Assembly (NCBI RefSeq): GCF_000787775.1
Contig: NZ_BBPM01000001.1
Location: 199,887 to 263,886 of the forward strand
DNA from: Streptacidiphilus carbonis
Lineage (GTDB): Bacteria > Actinomycetota > Actinomycetes > Streptomycetales > Streptomycetaceae
DNA length: 64,000 nt
Direction: 5' to 3'
Part shown: positions 50,304-59,428 of the stretch, one piece after another
How the letters are laid out: each line of letters opens with the position of its first letter
Numbering within the stretch: position 1 is the first letter of the stretch
Position numbers and translations under genes: made by a program
The notes under the pieces: model-generated
The model's database searches: none
What the model saw: only the letters and a program-made list of their open reading frames with translations
What the model was told of the DNA's origin: nothing

Positions 50304-51893
50304 TCAGGGCTGCGGCGAGTAGCGGAACCAGGGGAAGTCGGCGTGGTTCGCCGAACCGGGCACGCCGTGCGAGGTGGCGTAGAGGCCGATGTACGCGCCG
50401 GTGAATCCGCCGGCGGTGCGGGTGCTCAGAACGGTGGCGTCGGCCTCCGCGAAGACAACGTTCTGGTAACCGAAGTGCAGCCGCAGCCCCTCGGCGCGGA
50501 CGGTCAGACGCAGCGGTGAGCCGCCCGGGGCGGGGGCGCTCGCCAGCAGCGTCTCCTGGCCGGCCCGGCGCTCGGTGAGGGTGAGCGTCGGTCGCAGACC
50601 GGCGTCCGCGCCGAGCAGCAGCCGCAGCTGGTGGTCCTCGTCCTGGAGCAGCACCAGCCCGGCCGCCTCGCCGGGCGCGGCCGGGGTGAAGTGGACCACG
50701 GTCTCGGCCTCGAAGCGGTGGTGCTGCAGCCGCCGGGCGACCAGGGCCGGGCAGGCGCGCTCGGTGACCGTCTCCGGCAGCAGCGGCAGCCGGAGCCCGG
50801 TGCCCGGTAGCCGGTGGACCGGCCGGTACGGCGTCCGCAGCAGGTTCCAGTGCGGGGCGAGGGCGGGGGCGGGGAAGTCGTCGCGTCCGTCGGCCGCGGG
50901 GGCCGCGTCGGGGCCGCCGGCCCCGGCCGGGGAGGCCCCGGTCAGCCGGACCTCCAGTTGCGGCTCGACCTGGCCGACCCCGGCGGAGAACAGCGGCCAG
51001 CCGTCCTGCCAGTCGACCCGGGCGAGGAAGGTCTCCCGGCCGAGCAGGTCGTGCGGTTCGCCGTCCGGTGCGGTCAGCGGACGGGTGGCCAGCAGCACCG
51101 CGTACCAGTCGCCGTGCTGGGTCTGCACCAGGTCGGCGTGGCCGACCCCGGTGACCGCCTGGCCGGAGCCCAGATGCCGGTGGGTCAGCAGCGGGTTGCG
51201 CGGGCAGTTGCGGTACGGGCCGGTGATCCGCTCGGCGCGGGCCGCGGTGATCGCGTGGTCGTCCGCGGTGCCGCCCTCGGCGAGCAGCAGCAGGTAGCCG
51301 TCGTCGTGGCGGTAGAGGTGCGGTCCCTCGGCCCAGACCGCGTCGACCAGCGCGCCGGAGAACAGCACGGTCTCCGGACCGCTGAACGCCCAGCCGTTGC
51401 CCGGGTCGATCGGGCGGAGCCAGATCTCGGTGCGGCCCGCGGGCTCGGCGCCGACGATCTGACGGGTGCCCAGCAGGTACGCGGAACCGTCCTCGTCGAA
51501 GAAGAGCGAGGGGTCGAAGCCGGGCGCCTCGGGCAGCCAGACCGGGTCGCTCCAGGGGCCCGCCGGGTCCTCCGCCGAGACCACGAAGTTGCCCTGCCGT
51601 CCCGGCAGGGTGCCGTCCACCAGGGTGCAGACCACGTGGAACCGGCTGCCGTCGTGCCGGATGGTCGGCGCGTATAGGCCGCCGGAGGGGCGTATCCGGT
51701 CCAGCGGGAGCTGTTCGGGACGGTCCAGGACATGGCCGGCGGGCCGCCAGTGCACCAGATCCCGGCTGTGGTGCAGCGGCAGGCCCGGGAAGTACTGGAA
51801 GGACGAGTTGACCAGGTAGTAGTCCTCGCCAACGCGGCAGACGCTGGGGTCCGGGAAGAAGCCGGGCAGTAGCGGGTTCCGTGCGGTCGGCAT
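50304..51893 (-). CDS. Intracellular GH43 beta-xylosidase / alpha-L-arabinofuranosidase
   Basis: A 529-residue enzyme without signal peptide. The five-bladed GH43 propeller starts with NPLLPGFFPDPSVCRVGEDYYLVNSSF (in pieces; Asp of FPDPS is the likely base). It contains GGLYAPTIRHDG, PGFDPSLFFDEDGSAYL (Asp) and VWAEGPHLYRHDDGY (Glu, likely acid), and GVGHADLVQTQHGDWYAVLLA. The C-terminal ~200 residues form the beta-sandwich common in GH43 subfamilies 10-12. The ATG at 51893 follows GAGGTG. It lies 70 bases after the LacI gene in the same direction. It should debranch or cleave imported arabinoxylo-oligosaccharides together with the GH3 enzyme. Confidence 0.92.
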   Translation of the reverse strand: MPTARNPLLPGFFPDPSVCRVGEDYYLVNSSFQYFPGLPLHHSRDLVHWRPAGHVLDRPEQLPLDRIRPSGGLYAPTIRHDGSRFHVVCTLVDGTLPGRQGNFVVSAEDPAGPWSDPVWLPEAPGFDPSLFFDEDGSAYLLGTRQIVGAEPAGRTEIWLRPIDPGNGWAFSGPETVLFSGALVDAVWAEGPHLYRHDDGYLLLLAEGGTADDHAITAARAERITGPYRNCPRNPLLTHRHLGSGQAVTGVGHADLVQTQHGDWYAVLLATRPLTAPDGEPHDLLGRETFLARVDWQDGWPLFSAGVGQVEPQLEVRLTGASPAGAGGPDAAPAADGRDDFPAPALAPHWNLLRTPYRPVHRLPGTGLRLPLLPETVTERACPALVARRLQHHRFEAETVVHFTPAAPGEAAGLVLLQDEDHQLRLLLGADAGLRPTLTLTERRAGQETLLASAPAPGGSPLRLTVRAEGLRLHFGYQNVVFAEADATVLSTRTAGGFTGAYIGLYATSHGVPGSANHADFPWFRYSPQP

Positions 51894-51963
51894 GGCGGAG
51901 GCACCTCGGTTCGGCGGGACTGGAGCGCAGAAAACGGGCAAAAGAGACAAAAGAGACGGTGGG

Positions 51964-53016
51964 TCAGACCGACGGCGCGGCCGTGCTGCTCCGCTCGATC
52001 AGCCTGGTGGCCAGGTCCAACTGGCGGGTGGCCGGGGCGGCGCCGCGGGCCAGGTCCAGGACCAGTCGGACGGCCGACTCCGCCATCTCCATGATCGGCT
52101 GGCGGACGGTGGTCAGCGGCGGGCCGACCCAGCGGGCCAGCGGCAGGTCGTCGAAGCCGACCACGCTGAGGTCCTGCGGGATGCTCAGTCCCAGCTCCCG
52201 GGCGGCCTCGTAGAGGCCGAGCGCCTGCAGGTCGTTGCCGGTGCAGATGGCGGTCGGCCGGTCCGGCCTGGAGAGCAGTTCCAGCCCCGCGGTGTAGCCG
52301 GTCTCGTGGTGGAAGTCGCCCTCGGTGACCAGGCTCTCGTCGAAGGGCACCCCGGCCGTGTCGAGCGCGGCGCGGTAGCCGTCCACCCGGGCCCGGCTGC
52401 ACATCATCCGGGCCGGGCCGCTGATCACGCCGATCCTGCGGTGTCCCAGTTCGAGCAGGTGGCGGGCGGCGCTGAGGCCGCCCTGCCAGTTGGTGGCGCC
52501 GATGGCGGGCACGTCCCGGCCCGGGTCGCCGGCCGGATCTATCACCACAAAAGGGATACCGCGGCTGGTCAACTGGTCGCGCTGGGCCTGGTCCAGGTCG
52601 GACAGGACCAGGATCACCCCGACCGGGCGCCGGGCCAGCACCGCGTCGACCCAGCTCTGGCCGGGGCTCAGTCGTCCGGCCGACTCGGAGACCACCAGCG
52701 ACAGGTTCTCGTCGCGGGCGACGGCCTCCACCCCGCGGATGACCTCCATCGCCCAGGGGCTCTCCAGCTCGTGGAAGACCAGGTCGATCAGCGAGGCCGG
52801 GGCGGGGCCGCTGCGCCGCCGCGGCTGGTACTCGTGCTGCTGGAGGAGTTCCTCGACACGGAGCCGGGTGGCCGGAGCCACGTCCGATCGTCCATTGAGA
52901 ACCTTCGAAACTGTCGGGGCTGACACCCCTGCGGCGCGGGCGATCTCAGCGAGGGTGGCCCCGGTCGGTGAGGAGCCGTTCTCGCTGCGCAGACGTGGTT
53001 CTCGGGCGGTGCTCAT
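51964..53016 (-). CDS. bxlR: LacI family repressor of xylo-oligosaccharide locus
   Basis: A 350-residue LacI-type regulator. The N-terminal helix-turn-helix reads TLAEIARAAGVSAPTVSKVLNG and ends in a basic hinge (QPRRRSGP). The sugar-binding domain includes VILVLSDLDQAQRDQL, IPFVVIDPAGDP, AICTGNDLQALG and LSVVGFDDLPLARWVGPPLTTVRQP. It is divergent from a binding-protein/permease/GH3 operon and upstream of GH43 on its own strand. This matches the bxlR-bxlEFGA arrangement described from Streptomyces thermoviolaceus, so the symbol rests on synteny. The operator candidates are the CGAA/TTCG repeats at 53040-53139. Confidence 0.88.
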   Translation of the reverse strand: MSTAREPRLRSENGSSPTGATLAEIARAAGVSAPTVSKVLNGRSDVAPATRLRVEELLQQHEYQPRRRSGPAPASLIDLVFHELESPWAMEVIRGVEAVARDENLSLVVSESAGRLSPGQSWVDAVLARRPVGVILVLSDLDQAQRDQLTSRGIPFVVIDPAGDPGRDVPAIGATNWQGGLSAARHLLELGHRRIGVISGPARMMCSRARVDGYRAALDTAGVPFDESLVTEGDFHHETGYTAGLELLSRPDRPTAICTGNDLQALGLYEAARELGLSIPQDLSVVGFDDLPLARWVGPPLTTVRQPIMEMAESAVRLVLDLARGAAPATRQLDLATRLIERSSTAAPSV

Positions 53017-53039
53017 GGCGGAGATGCTAGCGGACGGTC

Positions 53040-53139
53040 TTCGAAACCGGAATGAGATCTACCCAAGAGCATCTTGACGTCGATCACAACAGCCGTTTAA
53101 GTTCCCCGTAATCATTCGGAATTTGCTCCGAAACATTCG
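53040..53139. promoter_or_regulatory. CGAA/TTCG repeats in the bxl divergent promoter
   Basis: TTCGAA at 53040-53045, TTCGGA/TCCGAA (53115-53120 and 53127-53132) and CGAA-ACA-TTCG (53129-53139) occur between the LacI and binding-protein genes. CGAA/TTCG repeats were reported, as far as I recall, as BxlR-binding elements. The last two overlap and sit 18-40 bases before the binding-protein start. Confidence 0.6.
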
Positions 53140-53156
53140 ACACGAAGGTGTGTGTG

Positions 53157-54479
53157 ATGGCGATCAGGTCGAAGAGTGCTCGGCAGGGGAGCCGACGGGC
53201 TGTCAGAACCACCGCGATGGTGGGGGCGGTCTGTCTCGGTCTGCTGACCGCTGCCTGCGGCTCCGGTTCGGGCTCGGGCGGCTCCGGCGGAGGCACGCTG
53301 ACCGCGTACGTCTACGGCGACGGCGCTGTGAAGGTCCAGGAAGCCGCGGTCGCGGAGTTCAACAAGACCTCCAAGGTCAAGGTGAAGCTGGTCGAGGTCC
53401 CCGGCGACTCCTACCAGAACAAGCTCAACGCCGTGATGGGCTCGCCCAACGCCCCGGACCTGCTCTACAACTGGGGCGGCGGCAGCATCAAGTCCTTCGT
53501 CGACGCGGGCGAGCTGCTCGACCTGACGCCCTATCTGACCCAGGACTCCTCCTTCAAGAGCTCCTTCCTGCCGTCGGTGCTGGCGGCCGGCTCCCTCGAC
53601 GGCAAGAACTACGGCATACCCATGCGCGGCATGCAGCCCGTGGTCCTCTTCTACAACAAGACCCTGTTCGCCCAGAACGGCCTGCAGGCCCCCACCACCT
53701 GGGCGGCGCTGCAGTCGGCCATCACCACCCTGAAGGCCAAGAACATCACCCCGATCGCGCTCGGCGGCGCCGACGCCTGGACCGAGCAGATGTGGCTGGA
53801 GGAGCTGCTGGACCGGATCGCCGGTCCGTCCGTCTTCCAGAAGATCGCCAACGGCGACTCCTCCGCCTGGGGCGACCCGGCGGTGCTGAAGGCCGCTCAG
53901 ATGGCCAAGCAGCTCATCGACGACGGCACCTTCGGCAAGACCTTCACCGCCACCAGCTACACCAACAACGCCGCGCCGACCCTGCTGGGCACCGGCAAGG
54001 CCGCGATGCAGCTGATGGGCAGCTGGGACTACTCCAACCAGCTGTCCAACCACAAGGACTTCGCCACCAAGGACGAGGGCTGGGTCAACTTCCCGTCCGT
54101 CGAGGGCGGCACCGGCGACGCGGCCGACGTGGTCGGCAACCCGACCAACTACTGGTCGGTCAACGCGCACACCAAGAACAAGGACGCCGCCATCGCCTTC
54201 CTGAAGGCCATGGCCGCCTCCGACTACGCGAACAAGCTGGTCGCCAACGGCGACGTCCCGGCCACCACCTCGGCCAAGTCGCTGCTCTCCAGCTCGCCCA
54301 ACCCGGCGTTCGCCACTTTCCAGTACGACATGGTCGAGAAGGCCCCGTCCTTCCAGCTGTCCTGGGACCAGGCGCTGCCGGCCAAGCAGGCCACCCAGAT
54401 GACCACCGAGATCGGCAAGCTCTTCGCCGGCCAGGTCAGCCCCGAGCAGTTCGTCACCGACATGAAGGCGCTCAAGTAA
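53157..54479 (+). CDS. bxlE: Xylo-oligosaccharide-binding lipoprotein of ABC importer
   Basis: A 440-residue solute-binding lipoprotein: basic start, hydrophobic segment, lipobox LTAAC and a Gly/Ser spacer. The mature part has LTAYVYGDGAVKVQEAAVAEFNKTSKVKV (in pieces), NAPDLLYNWGGGSIKSFV, GIPMRGMQPVVLFYNKTLF and AAMQLMGSWDYSNQL, all typical of CUT1 binding proteins. The ATG at 53157 is favoured by GAAGG 11 bases upstream; GTG at 53148 is too close to it. It starts the bxl-type operon. The substrate, xylobiose or similar, is inferred from synteny with the bxl locus and from the GH3 and GH43 neighbours. Confidence 0.92.
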   Translation: MAIRSKSARQGSRRAVRTTAMVGAVCLGLLTAACGSGSGSGGSGGGTLTAYVYGDGAVKVQEAAVAEFNKTSKVKVKLVEVPGDSYQNKLNAVMGSPNAPDLLYNWGGGSIKSFVDAGELLDLTPYLTQDSSFKSSFLPSVLAAGSLDGKNYGIPMRGMQPVVLFYNKTLFAQNGLQAPTTWAALQSAITTLKAKNITPIALGGADAWTEQMWLEELLDRIAGPSVFQKIANGDSSAWGDPAVLKAAQMAKQLIDDGTFGKTFTATSYTNNAAPTLLGTGKAAMQLMGSWDYSNQLSNHKDFATKDEGWVNFPSVEGGTGDAADVVGNPTNYWSVNAHTKNKDAAIAFLKAMAASDYANKLVANGDVPATTSAKSLLSSSPNPAFATFQYDMVEKAPSFQLSWDQALPAKQATQMTTEIGKLFAGQVSPEQFVTDMKALK

Positions 54480-55504
54480 TGTCCCGTCAAGCAGAGGCCC
54501 GGTCCGCCGTGGAAGAAGGCGGGCCGGGCCGGGCCCAGGGCGGCCCCGATGGCCAGGATCAGCGCGGCGGGGACCGGCGCGGGCGGCAGGAGCCGGGCTC
54601 CCCGGCCCGGCGCAGCCTGGCCGCCCGGGTCGGACGGCCCAGCCCCGGCTGGGCGGTGCCCGGTGTGCTGTTCTTCGCGGTCTTCGCCGTGGCGCCCATG
54701 GTCTACGCGGTCTACCTCTCCTTCTGCGGGAGCTGGGGCGGCCTCGGCACGCCGCAGTTCTCCGGCCTGTCCAACTGGACCCGGCTGTTCCAGGACAGCG
54801 ACGTCCGCCAGGCCACCGTCACCACCATCGTGCTGACCGTGCTGAGCTGGGCCTTCCAGACGCCGTGCGCGCTGCTGCTGGGGGTCTGGGCGGCCGGACG
54901 GGAGAAGAACCGGGCCGTGCTGTCGGCCGTGTTCTTCATCCCGCTGGTGCTGTCCACCACCGCCATCGCGCTGCTCTTCAAGGCGATCCTGGACCCCAAC
55001 TTCGGTCTGGCGAGCACCATCGGGCCGTGGATCGGCTTCCCCGACGGCAACATCATCGGCTCGCCGAACGGCGCGCTGATCGCGGTCGCCTTCGTCGGCG
55101 GCTGGCAGTTCATCCCGTTCCACACCCTGATCTACCAGGGCGGCGCGCGGCAGATCCCCGAGGTGCTGTACCAGGCGGCGTCCATCGACGGCTGCGGCCG
55201 CTGGCGCCAGTTCATCCACATCACCCTGCCGCAGCTGCGGCACACGATCACCACCTCCTCGGTGCTGATCATCGTGGGCTCGCTCACCTCCTTCGAGACC
55301 GTCTTCCTGCTCACCCAGGGCGGTCCCGGCACCTCCACCACCACGCTGTCCTACGGGATGTACCGGGAGGCCTTCCAGGGCTTCGACTTCGGCTACGCGA
55401 GCGCGCTCGGCACCGCCCTCGTCGTGGTCTCCACCCTGCTGTCCCTGCTCATGGTGAAGTTCTCCGGCTTCGGGTCCATGCGCTCCACCCGGGAGGGGAT
55501 GTGA
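54479..55504 (+). CDS. bxlF: Xylo-oligosaccharide ABC importer permease 1
   Basis: A 341-residue CUT1 permease. A hydrophilic Gly/Arg-rich N-terminal extension of about 55 residues precedes six membrane helices. The EAA loop is VLYQAASIDGCGRWRQFIHITLPQL (in pieces). MalF-type features such as PGVLFFAVFAVAPMVYAVYLSF and FLLTQGGPGTSTTTLSYGMYREAF are present. The ATG overlaps the stop of the binding-protein gene by one base (TAATG), so they are coupled. It partners the permease at 55507-56364. No ATPase gene is in the operon, so a shared MsiK-type ATPase is expected. Confidence 0.93.
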   Translation: MSRQAEARSAVEEGGPGRAQGGPDGQDQRGGDRRGRQEPGSPARRSLAARVGRPSPGWAVPGVLFFAVFAVAPMVYAVYLSFCGSWGGLGTPQFSGLSNWTRLFQDSDVRQATVTTIVLTVLSWAFQTPCALLLGVWAAGREKNRAVLSAVFFIPLVLSTTAIALLFKAILDPNFGLASTIGPWIGFPDGNIIGSPNGALIAVAFVGGWQFIPFHTLIYQGGARQIPEVLYQAASIDGCGRWRQFIHITLPQLRHTITTSSVLIIVGSLTSFETVFLLTQGGPGTSTTTLSYGMYREAFQGFDFGYASALGTALVVVSTLLSLLMVKFSGFGSMRSTREGM

Positions 55505-55506
55505 CC

Positions 55507-56364
55507 ATGAGTCGCACACTCGGCGCGGCGAAGGGCCGCTCGTTCCTGTCGCTGAAGGGCAACCCGCTGGCCGGCCTCGGCGCGGGCGTCTGGCTGGTCA
55601 TCGTCCTGGTCCCGCTCTACATCCTGGTCACCACCTCGCTGCGGACCCAGGACGAGGCACTCGGCGGCAACCCGCTGTCCTGGCCGAAGACGCTGACGCT
55701 GAGCAACTACAAGCTGGTGCTCGACAGCGGCTTCTGGGGCTTCCTGGTCAACAACGTGCTGGTGACCGCCTTCACGGTGGCCGCCGTGGTGGTGCTCTGC
55801 GTACCGGTCGCCTATGTGGTGGTGCGCAGCGCGGGCCGCTGGGCCAACTTCGCGTTCCGGATCTTCCTGCTCGGCCTGGCCATCCCGGCGCCGGTCACCA
55901 TCGTCCCGCTGTACGTGATGATCGGGAAGATGGGCCTGTACGACTCGCTGCCGGCCATCATCCTGCCCACCGCCGCCTTCGCGATGCCGGTCACCCTGCT
56001 GATCCTGGTCGGCAGCATGCGCGACATCTCCGAGGAGCTGTACGAGGCGATGGCGCTGGACGGCGCGGGCCAGGGCCGGATCCTGATGCAGCTGGTGGTC
56101 CCGCTGTCCCGCTCCGGACTGAGCACCGTCGCCGTCTTCACCGCGCTGAACGCCTGGAACGGATTCATCTTCCCGCTGATCCTGACCCAGTCGGACAACA
56201 AGCGGGTGCTCACCACCGGCCTCTACACGCTCAGCAGCCAGTACGGCGTGAACATCCCGGCGACGCTGGCGGCCGTGGTGCTGTCCGGCATCCCGATGTT
56301 CGTCGCCTACCTGCTCGCCCGCAAGGCGCTGATCAGCGGCCTGATGGGCGTCGGCGGCAAGTGA
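55507..56364 (+). CDS. bxlG: Xylo-oligosaccharide ABC importer permease 2
   Basis: A 285-residue MalG-type permease with six helices and the EAA loop ELYEAMALDGAGQGRILMQLVVPLS. The ATG at 55507 is favoured by GGGAGGGG ending nine bases before it. An in-frame GTG at 55501 overlapping the previous stop (GTGA) is possible and adds two residues. The C-terminus shows LAAVVLSGIPMFVAYLLARKALISGLMGVGGK-like MalG features, read in parts. It is third in the bxl-type operon and is followed by the GH3 gene. Confidence 0.93.
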   Translation: MSRTLGAAKGRSFLSLKGNPLAGLGAGVWLVIVLVPLYILVTTSLRTQDEALGGNPLSWPKTLTLSNYKLVLDSGFWGFLVNNVLVTAFTVAAVVVLCVPVAYVVVRSAGRWANFAFRIFLLGLAIPAPVTIVPLYVMIGKMGLYDSLPAIILPTAAFAMPVTLLILVGSMRDISEELYEAMALDGAGQGRILMQLVVPLSRSGLSTVAVFTALNAWNGFIFPLILTQSDNKRVLTTGLYTLSSQYGVNIPATLAAVVLSGIPMFVAYLLARKALISGLMGVGGK

Positions 56365-56444
56365 CCGTCCGGCCCTCCGGGTCCGCCCTCGCGCATTCCA
56401 CCCCTGCCTTCCTGTCTGCATTCCACGAAAGGACGCCGCTTCCG

Positions 56445-58817
56445 ATGGCGACCGAGCACGACCTCAGCCAACCCCTCGGCCCCTGGCGGGACCCGTCCCT
56501 GCCGGCCGGGACCCGGGTCGCCGACCTGATGGCCCGGATGACCCTGGAGGAGAAGGTCGCCCAGCTCTACGGCGTGTGGGTGGGCGCGGACGCGGAGGGC
56601 GGCGGTGTCGCCCCGCACATGCACGACAACCTGGCCGACCCGGTCGACCTGGACAAGCTGATCAGCACCGGACTCGGCCAGCTCACCCGGCCGTTCGGCA
56701 CCGCGCCGGTCGACCCGGCGCTGGGCGCCCGCTCGCTGGCCCGCGCCCAGCAGCGGATAGCCGAGGCCAACCGCTTCGGCATCCCGGCCGTCGCCCACGA
56801 GGAGTGCCTGGCCGGCTTCGCCGCCTGGGGCGCGACCGTCTACCCGGTGCCGCTGTCCTGGGGCGCGTCCTGGAACCCGGAGCTGGTACGGGAGATGGCC
56901 GCCGCGATCGGGAGCGACCTGCGCTCGGTCGGCGTGCACCAGGGTCTCGCGCCGGTCCTGGACGTGGTCCGCGACCTGCGCTGGGGCCGGGTCGAGGAGA
57001 CCATCGGCGAGGACCCCTACCTGGTGGGCACGGTCGGCGCGGCCTATGTCGCCGGTCTTGAGTCGGCCGGGATCGTGGCCACCCTCAAGCACTTCGCCGG
57101 CTACTCGGCGTCCAGCGGCGCCCGCAACCTGGGCCCGGTCCGGGCCGGCGCCCGCGAGGTCGCCGATGTCATCCTGCCCCCGTTCGAGCACGCGCTGCGG
57201 GACGGCGGCGCCCGCTCGGTGATGCACTCCTACGCCGAGATCGACGGCGTCCCGGCCGCGGCCGACCCCCGGCTGCTCACCGAACTCCTGCGCGACACCT
57301 GGGGGTTCGAGGGAACCGTGGTCGCCGACTACTTCGGCATCGGCTTCCTGGAGACCCTGCACCGCGTCGCCGCGGACCGGGCCGACGCGGCCCGGCTGGC
57401 GCTGACCGCCGGCGTGGACGTCGAGCTGCCCACGGTCCGGGCCTACGGCGAGGAGCTGGTCTCCGCCGTCCGCCGCGGAGAGGTGGACGAGCAGACGGTG
57501 GACCGGGCGCTGCGCCGGGTCCTGCTGCAGAAGTGCGAGCTGGGGCTGCTGGACCCGGACTGGTCCGCCGAGCCCGCGGCGCTCGCCGCCGGTGAGGCGT
57601 CGGGTGCGGAGCGCGGCACGGTCGACCTGGACCCGCCGCGCAATCGCGAGCTGGCCCGCCGACTGGCCGAGCAGGCCGTGGTGCTGCTGGACAACGCCGC
57701 CGGCGTGCTCCCGCTGCCGGCCGCGCCGGCGAACGGGATAGCCGTGGTGGGGCCGCTCGCCGACGAGGCGATGGCGATGATGGGCTGCTACTCCTTCCCC
57801 GCCCATGTCGGCGTGCTGCACCCGGGCACCCCGACCGGGGTGGAGGTGCGGACGGTGCTGGAGTCGCTCCGCGCCGAGCTGCCCGGCGCCGAGTTCCGGC
57901 ACGTCCGCGGCTGCGAGGTCTCCGCGCCCGGCCGCGACGGCTTCGCCGAGGCCGTCGCCGCCGCCGAGGCGTCCTCGGTCTGCGTCGCCGTACTGGGCGA
58001 CCGGGCCGGGCTGTTCGGCCGCGGCACCTCCGGCGAGGGCTGCGACGCCGACGACCTCACCCTGCCGGGCGAGCAGGGCGAGTTCCTGGACGCGCTGCTG
58101 GCCACCGGGACGCCGGTCGTGCTGGTGCTGCTGACCGGCCGTCCGTACGCGCTCGGGCGCTGGGCGGACCGGCTGGCCGCCGTGGTCCAGGCCTTCTTCC
58201 CGGGCGAGGAGGGCGGACCGGCCATCGCCGGAGTGCTCTCCGGGCGGGTCAACCCCTCCGGGCGGCTGCCCCTCGGCATCCCCAACGGCCCCGGCGGCCA
58301 GCCGTGGACCTACCTGCAGCCGCCTCTGGGCCTGGCCAACGAGGTCAGCAACCTCGACCCCACCCCGCTGTACGCCTTCGGCCACGGCCGCAGCTACACC
58401 ACCTTCGCGTGGGAGCAGGCGGAGGCGACGGCGACCGCCGTCCCCACCGACGGCGAGGTGGAGATCAGCGTCGCGGTCCGCAACAGCGGCCAGCGCGACG
58501 GCGCCGAGGTGGTGCAGCTGTACCTGCACGACCCGGTCGCCCAGGTCACCCGCCCGGAGTCGCGGCTGGTCGGCTACGCCAGGGTGGAGATCCCGGCCGG
58601 CGGGCAGCGCCGGATCACCTTCCGCCTGCACGCCGACACCACCTCCTTCACCGGCCGCGACGGGCACCGGCTGGTCGAGCCCGGCCGGCTGGAGCTGCGG
58701 CTGGCCGCGTCCAGCGCCGAGGCCGACATCCGGTCCCGGATCCCGCTGCAGCTCACCGGCCCGGAACGGCGGGTGGACCACACCCGCGCGCTGACCTGCG
58801 CGGTCCGCGTCGGCTGA
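56445..58817 (+). CDS. bxlA: GH3 beta-xylosidase/beta-glucosidase
   Basis: A 790-residue family 3 glycoside hydrolase without signal peptide. The N-terminal barrel includes RVADLMARMTLEEKVAQLYG, GLAPVLDVVRDLRWGRVEETIGEDPYL, ATLKHFAGYSASSGARN and the nucleophile VVADYFGIGF (likely D295). The alpha/beta sandwich has VVVLLDNAAGVLPLP-like motifs and FFPGEEGG near 585, followed by a C-terminal fibronectin-III-like domain. The ATG at 56445 is chosen because GAAAGGAC precedes it. A GTG at 56361 overlapping the permease stop would add 28 unconserved residues. In the bxl operon it cleaves imported xylo-oligosaccharides to xylose; substrate preference is inferred from context. Confidence 0.93.
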   Translation: MATEHDLSQPLGPWRDPSLPAGTRVADLMARMTLEEKVAQLYGVWVGADAEGGGVAPHMHDNLADPVDLDKLISTGLGQLTRPFGTAPVDPALGARSLARAQQRIAEANRFGIPAVAHEECLAGFAAWGATVYPVPLSWGASWNPELVREMAAAIGSDLRSVGVHQGLAPVLDVVRDLRWGRVEETIGEDPYLVGTVGAAYVAGLESAGIVATLKHFAGYSASSGARNLGPVRAGAREVADVILPPFEHALRDGGARSVMHSYAEIDGVPAAADPRLLTELLRDTWGFEGTVVADYFGIGFLETLHRVAADRADAARLALTAGVDVELPTVRAYGEELVSAVRRGEVDEQTVDRALRRVLLQKCELGLLDPDWSAEPAALAAGEASGAERGTVDLDPPRNRELARRLAEQAVVLLDNAAGVLPLPAAPANGIAVVGPLADEAMAMMGCYSFPAHVGVLHPGTPTGVEVRTVLESLRAELPGAEFRHVRGCEVSAPGRDGFAEAVAAAEASSVCVAVLGDRAGLFGRGTSGEGCDADDLTLPGEQGEFLDALLATGTPVVLVLLTGRPYALGRWADRLAAVVQAFFPGEEGGPAIAGVLSGRVNPSGRLPLGIPNGPGGQPWTYLQPPLGLANEVSNLDPTPLYAFGHGRSYTTFAWEQAEATATAVPTDGEVEISVAVRNSGQRDGAEVVQLYLHDPVAQVTRPESRLVGYARVEIPAGGQRRITFRLHADTTSFTGRDGHRLVEPGRLELRLAASSAEADIRSRIPLQLTGPERRVDHTRALTCAVRVG

Positions 58818-58852
58818 GTTCCGCCGGATCTCGGCCGCGGCGTCTGCATGGT

Positions 58853-58935
58853 TTGTCGCGCGGTTCCTCGCGCCCCCAGGGGTCTGCAAGTGAGCCAGTT
58901 GCAGTTGCTCAGGGGCGCGGGGAACTGCGCGACAA
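58853..58935. repeat. Paired copies of a dispersed GC-rich repeat forming a hairpin
   Basis: A 24-base block at 58853-58876 (TTGTCGCGCGGTTCC...) and its near-perfect reverse complement at 58912-58935 (GGGGCGCGGGGAACTGCGCG...) differ at two positions. The same block occurs at 16567-16590. It follows the GH3 stop codon and may terminate the operon. Confidence 0.75.
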
Positions 58936-59032
58936 GCCAGTTACGGTCCGCAGCCGGAATCCTGCCCGTCTCCCGGTCACATCGGCGGCGTCCCGGTGGT
59001 CAGTGCAGTGAGGACGGAGTCGGGAGGCCGTT

Positions 59033-59428
59033 ATGACTGCACTGTCCACCGCCGGGGTCGGCTACTGGGTCGCGACCGGGCTCGTCACCGCCGAGCTGGG
59101 GGTGGGCGGGATCTGGGACGTGCTGCGGATCTCCGAGGTCAGGGTGACCGTGGTGCACCTGGGCTATCCGGAGTACTTCCTGGTCCTGCTGGGCGTGTGG
59201 AAGATGCTCGGCGCGCTGGCCCTGCTCGCCCCGCGGCTGCCGCTGCTCAAGGAGTGGGCCTACGCCGGGGTGGTCTTCACCGACACCGGCGCGATCGTCT
59301 CGCACCTCCATGTCGGCTATGCGCTCGGCGAGTTGGCGATCCTGATCCCGTTGCTCGCACTGACGGCCGGGTCCTGGTGGCTGCGCCCGGCCTCCCGGCG
59401 GCTTCCCGGCGCGGCGGTCAGCCGATGA
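59033..59428 (+). CDS. DoxX-like membrane protein
   Basis: A 131-residue protein with four hydrophobic helices of the DoxX family (DoxX_2 type). Visible features are YWVATGLVTAELGVGGIWDVL, HLGYPEYFLVLLGVWKMLGALALLAP and WAYAGVVFTDTGAIVSHL. DoxX-like proteins are often tied to quinone or sulfur redox chemistry, but most are uncharacterised. GGGAGG precedes the ATG. Its end overlaps the convergent methyltransferase gene by 11 bases. Confidence 0.88.
   Translation: MTALSTAGVGYWVATGLVTAELGVGGIWDVLRISEVRVTVVHLGYPEYFLVLLGVWKMLGALALLAPRLPLLKEWAYAGVVFTDTGAIVSHLHVGYALGELAILIPLLALTAGSWWLRPASRRLPGAAVSR

Noticed and set aside
56307-58889. An 860-codon minus-strand frame opposite the GH3 gene
   Set aside because: Antisense shadow with biased composition; the plus-strand GH3 protein has all family motifs.
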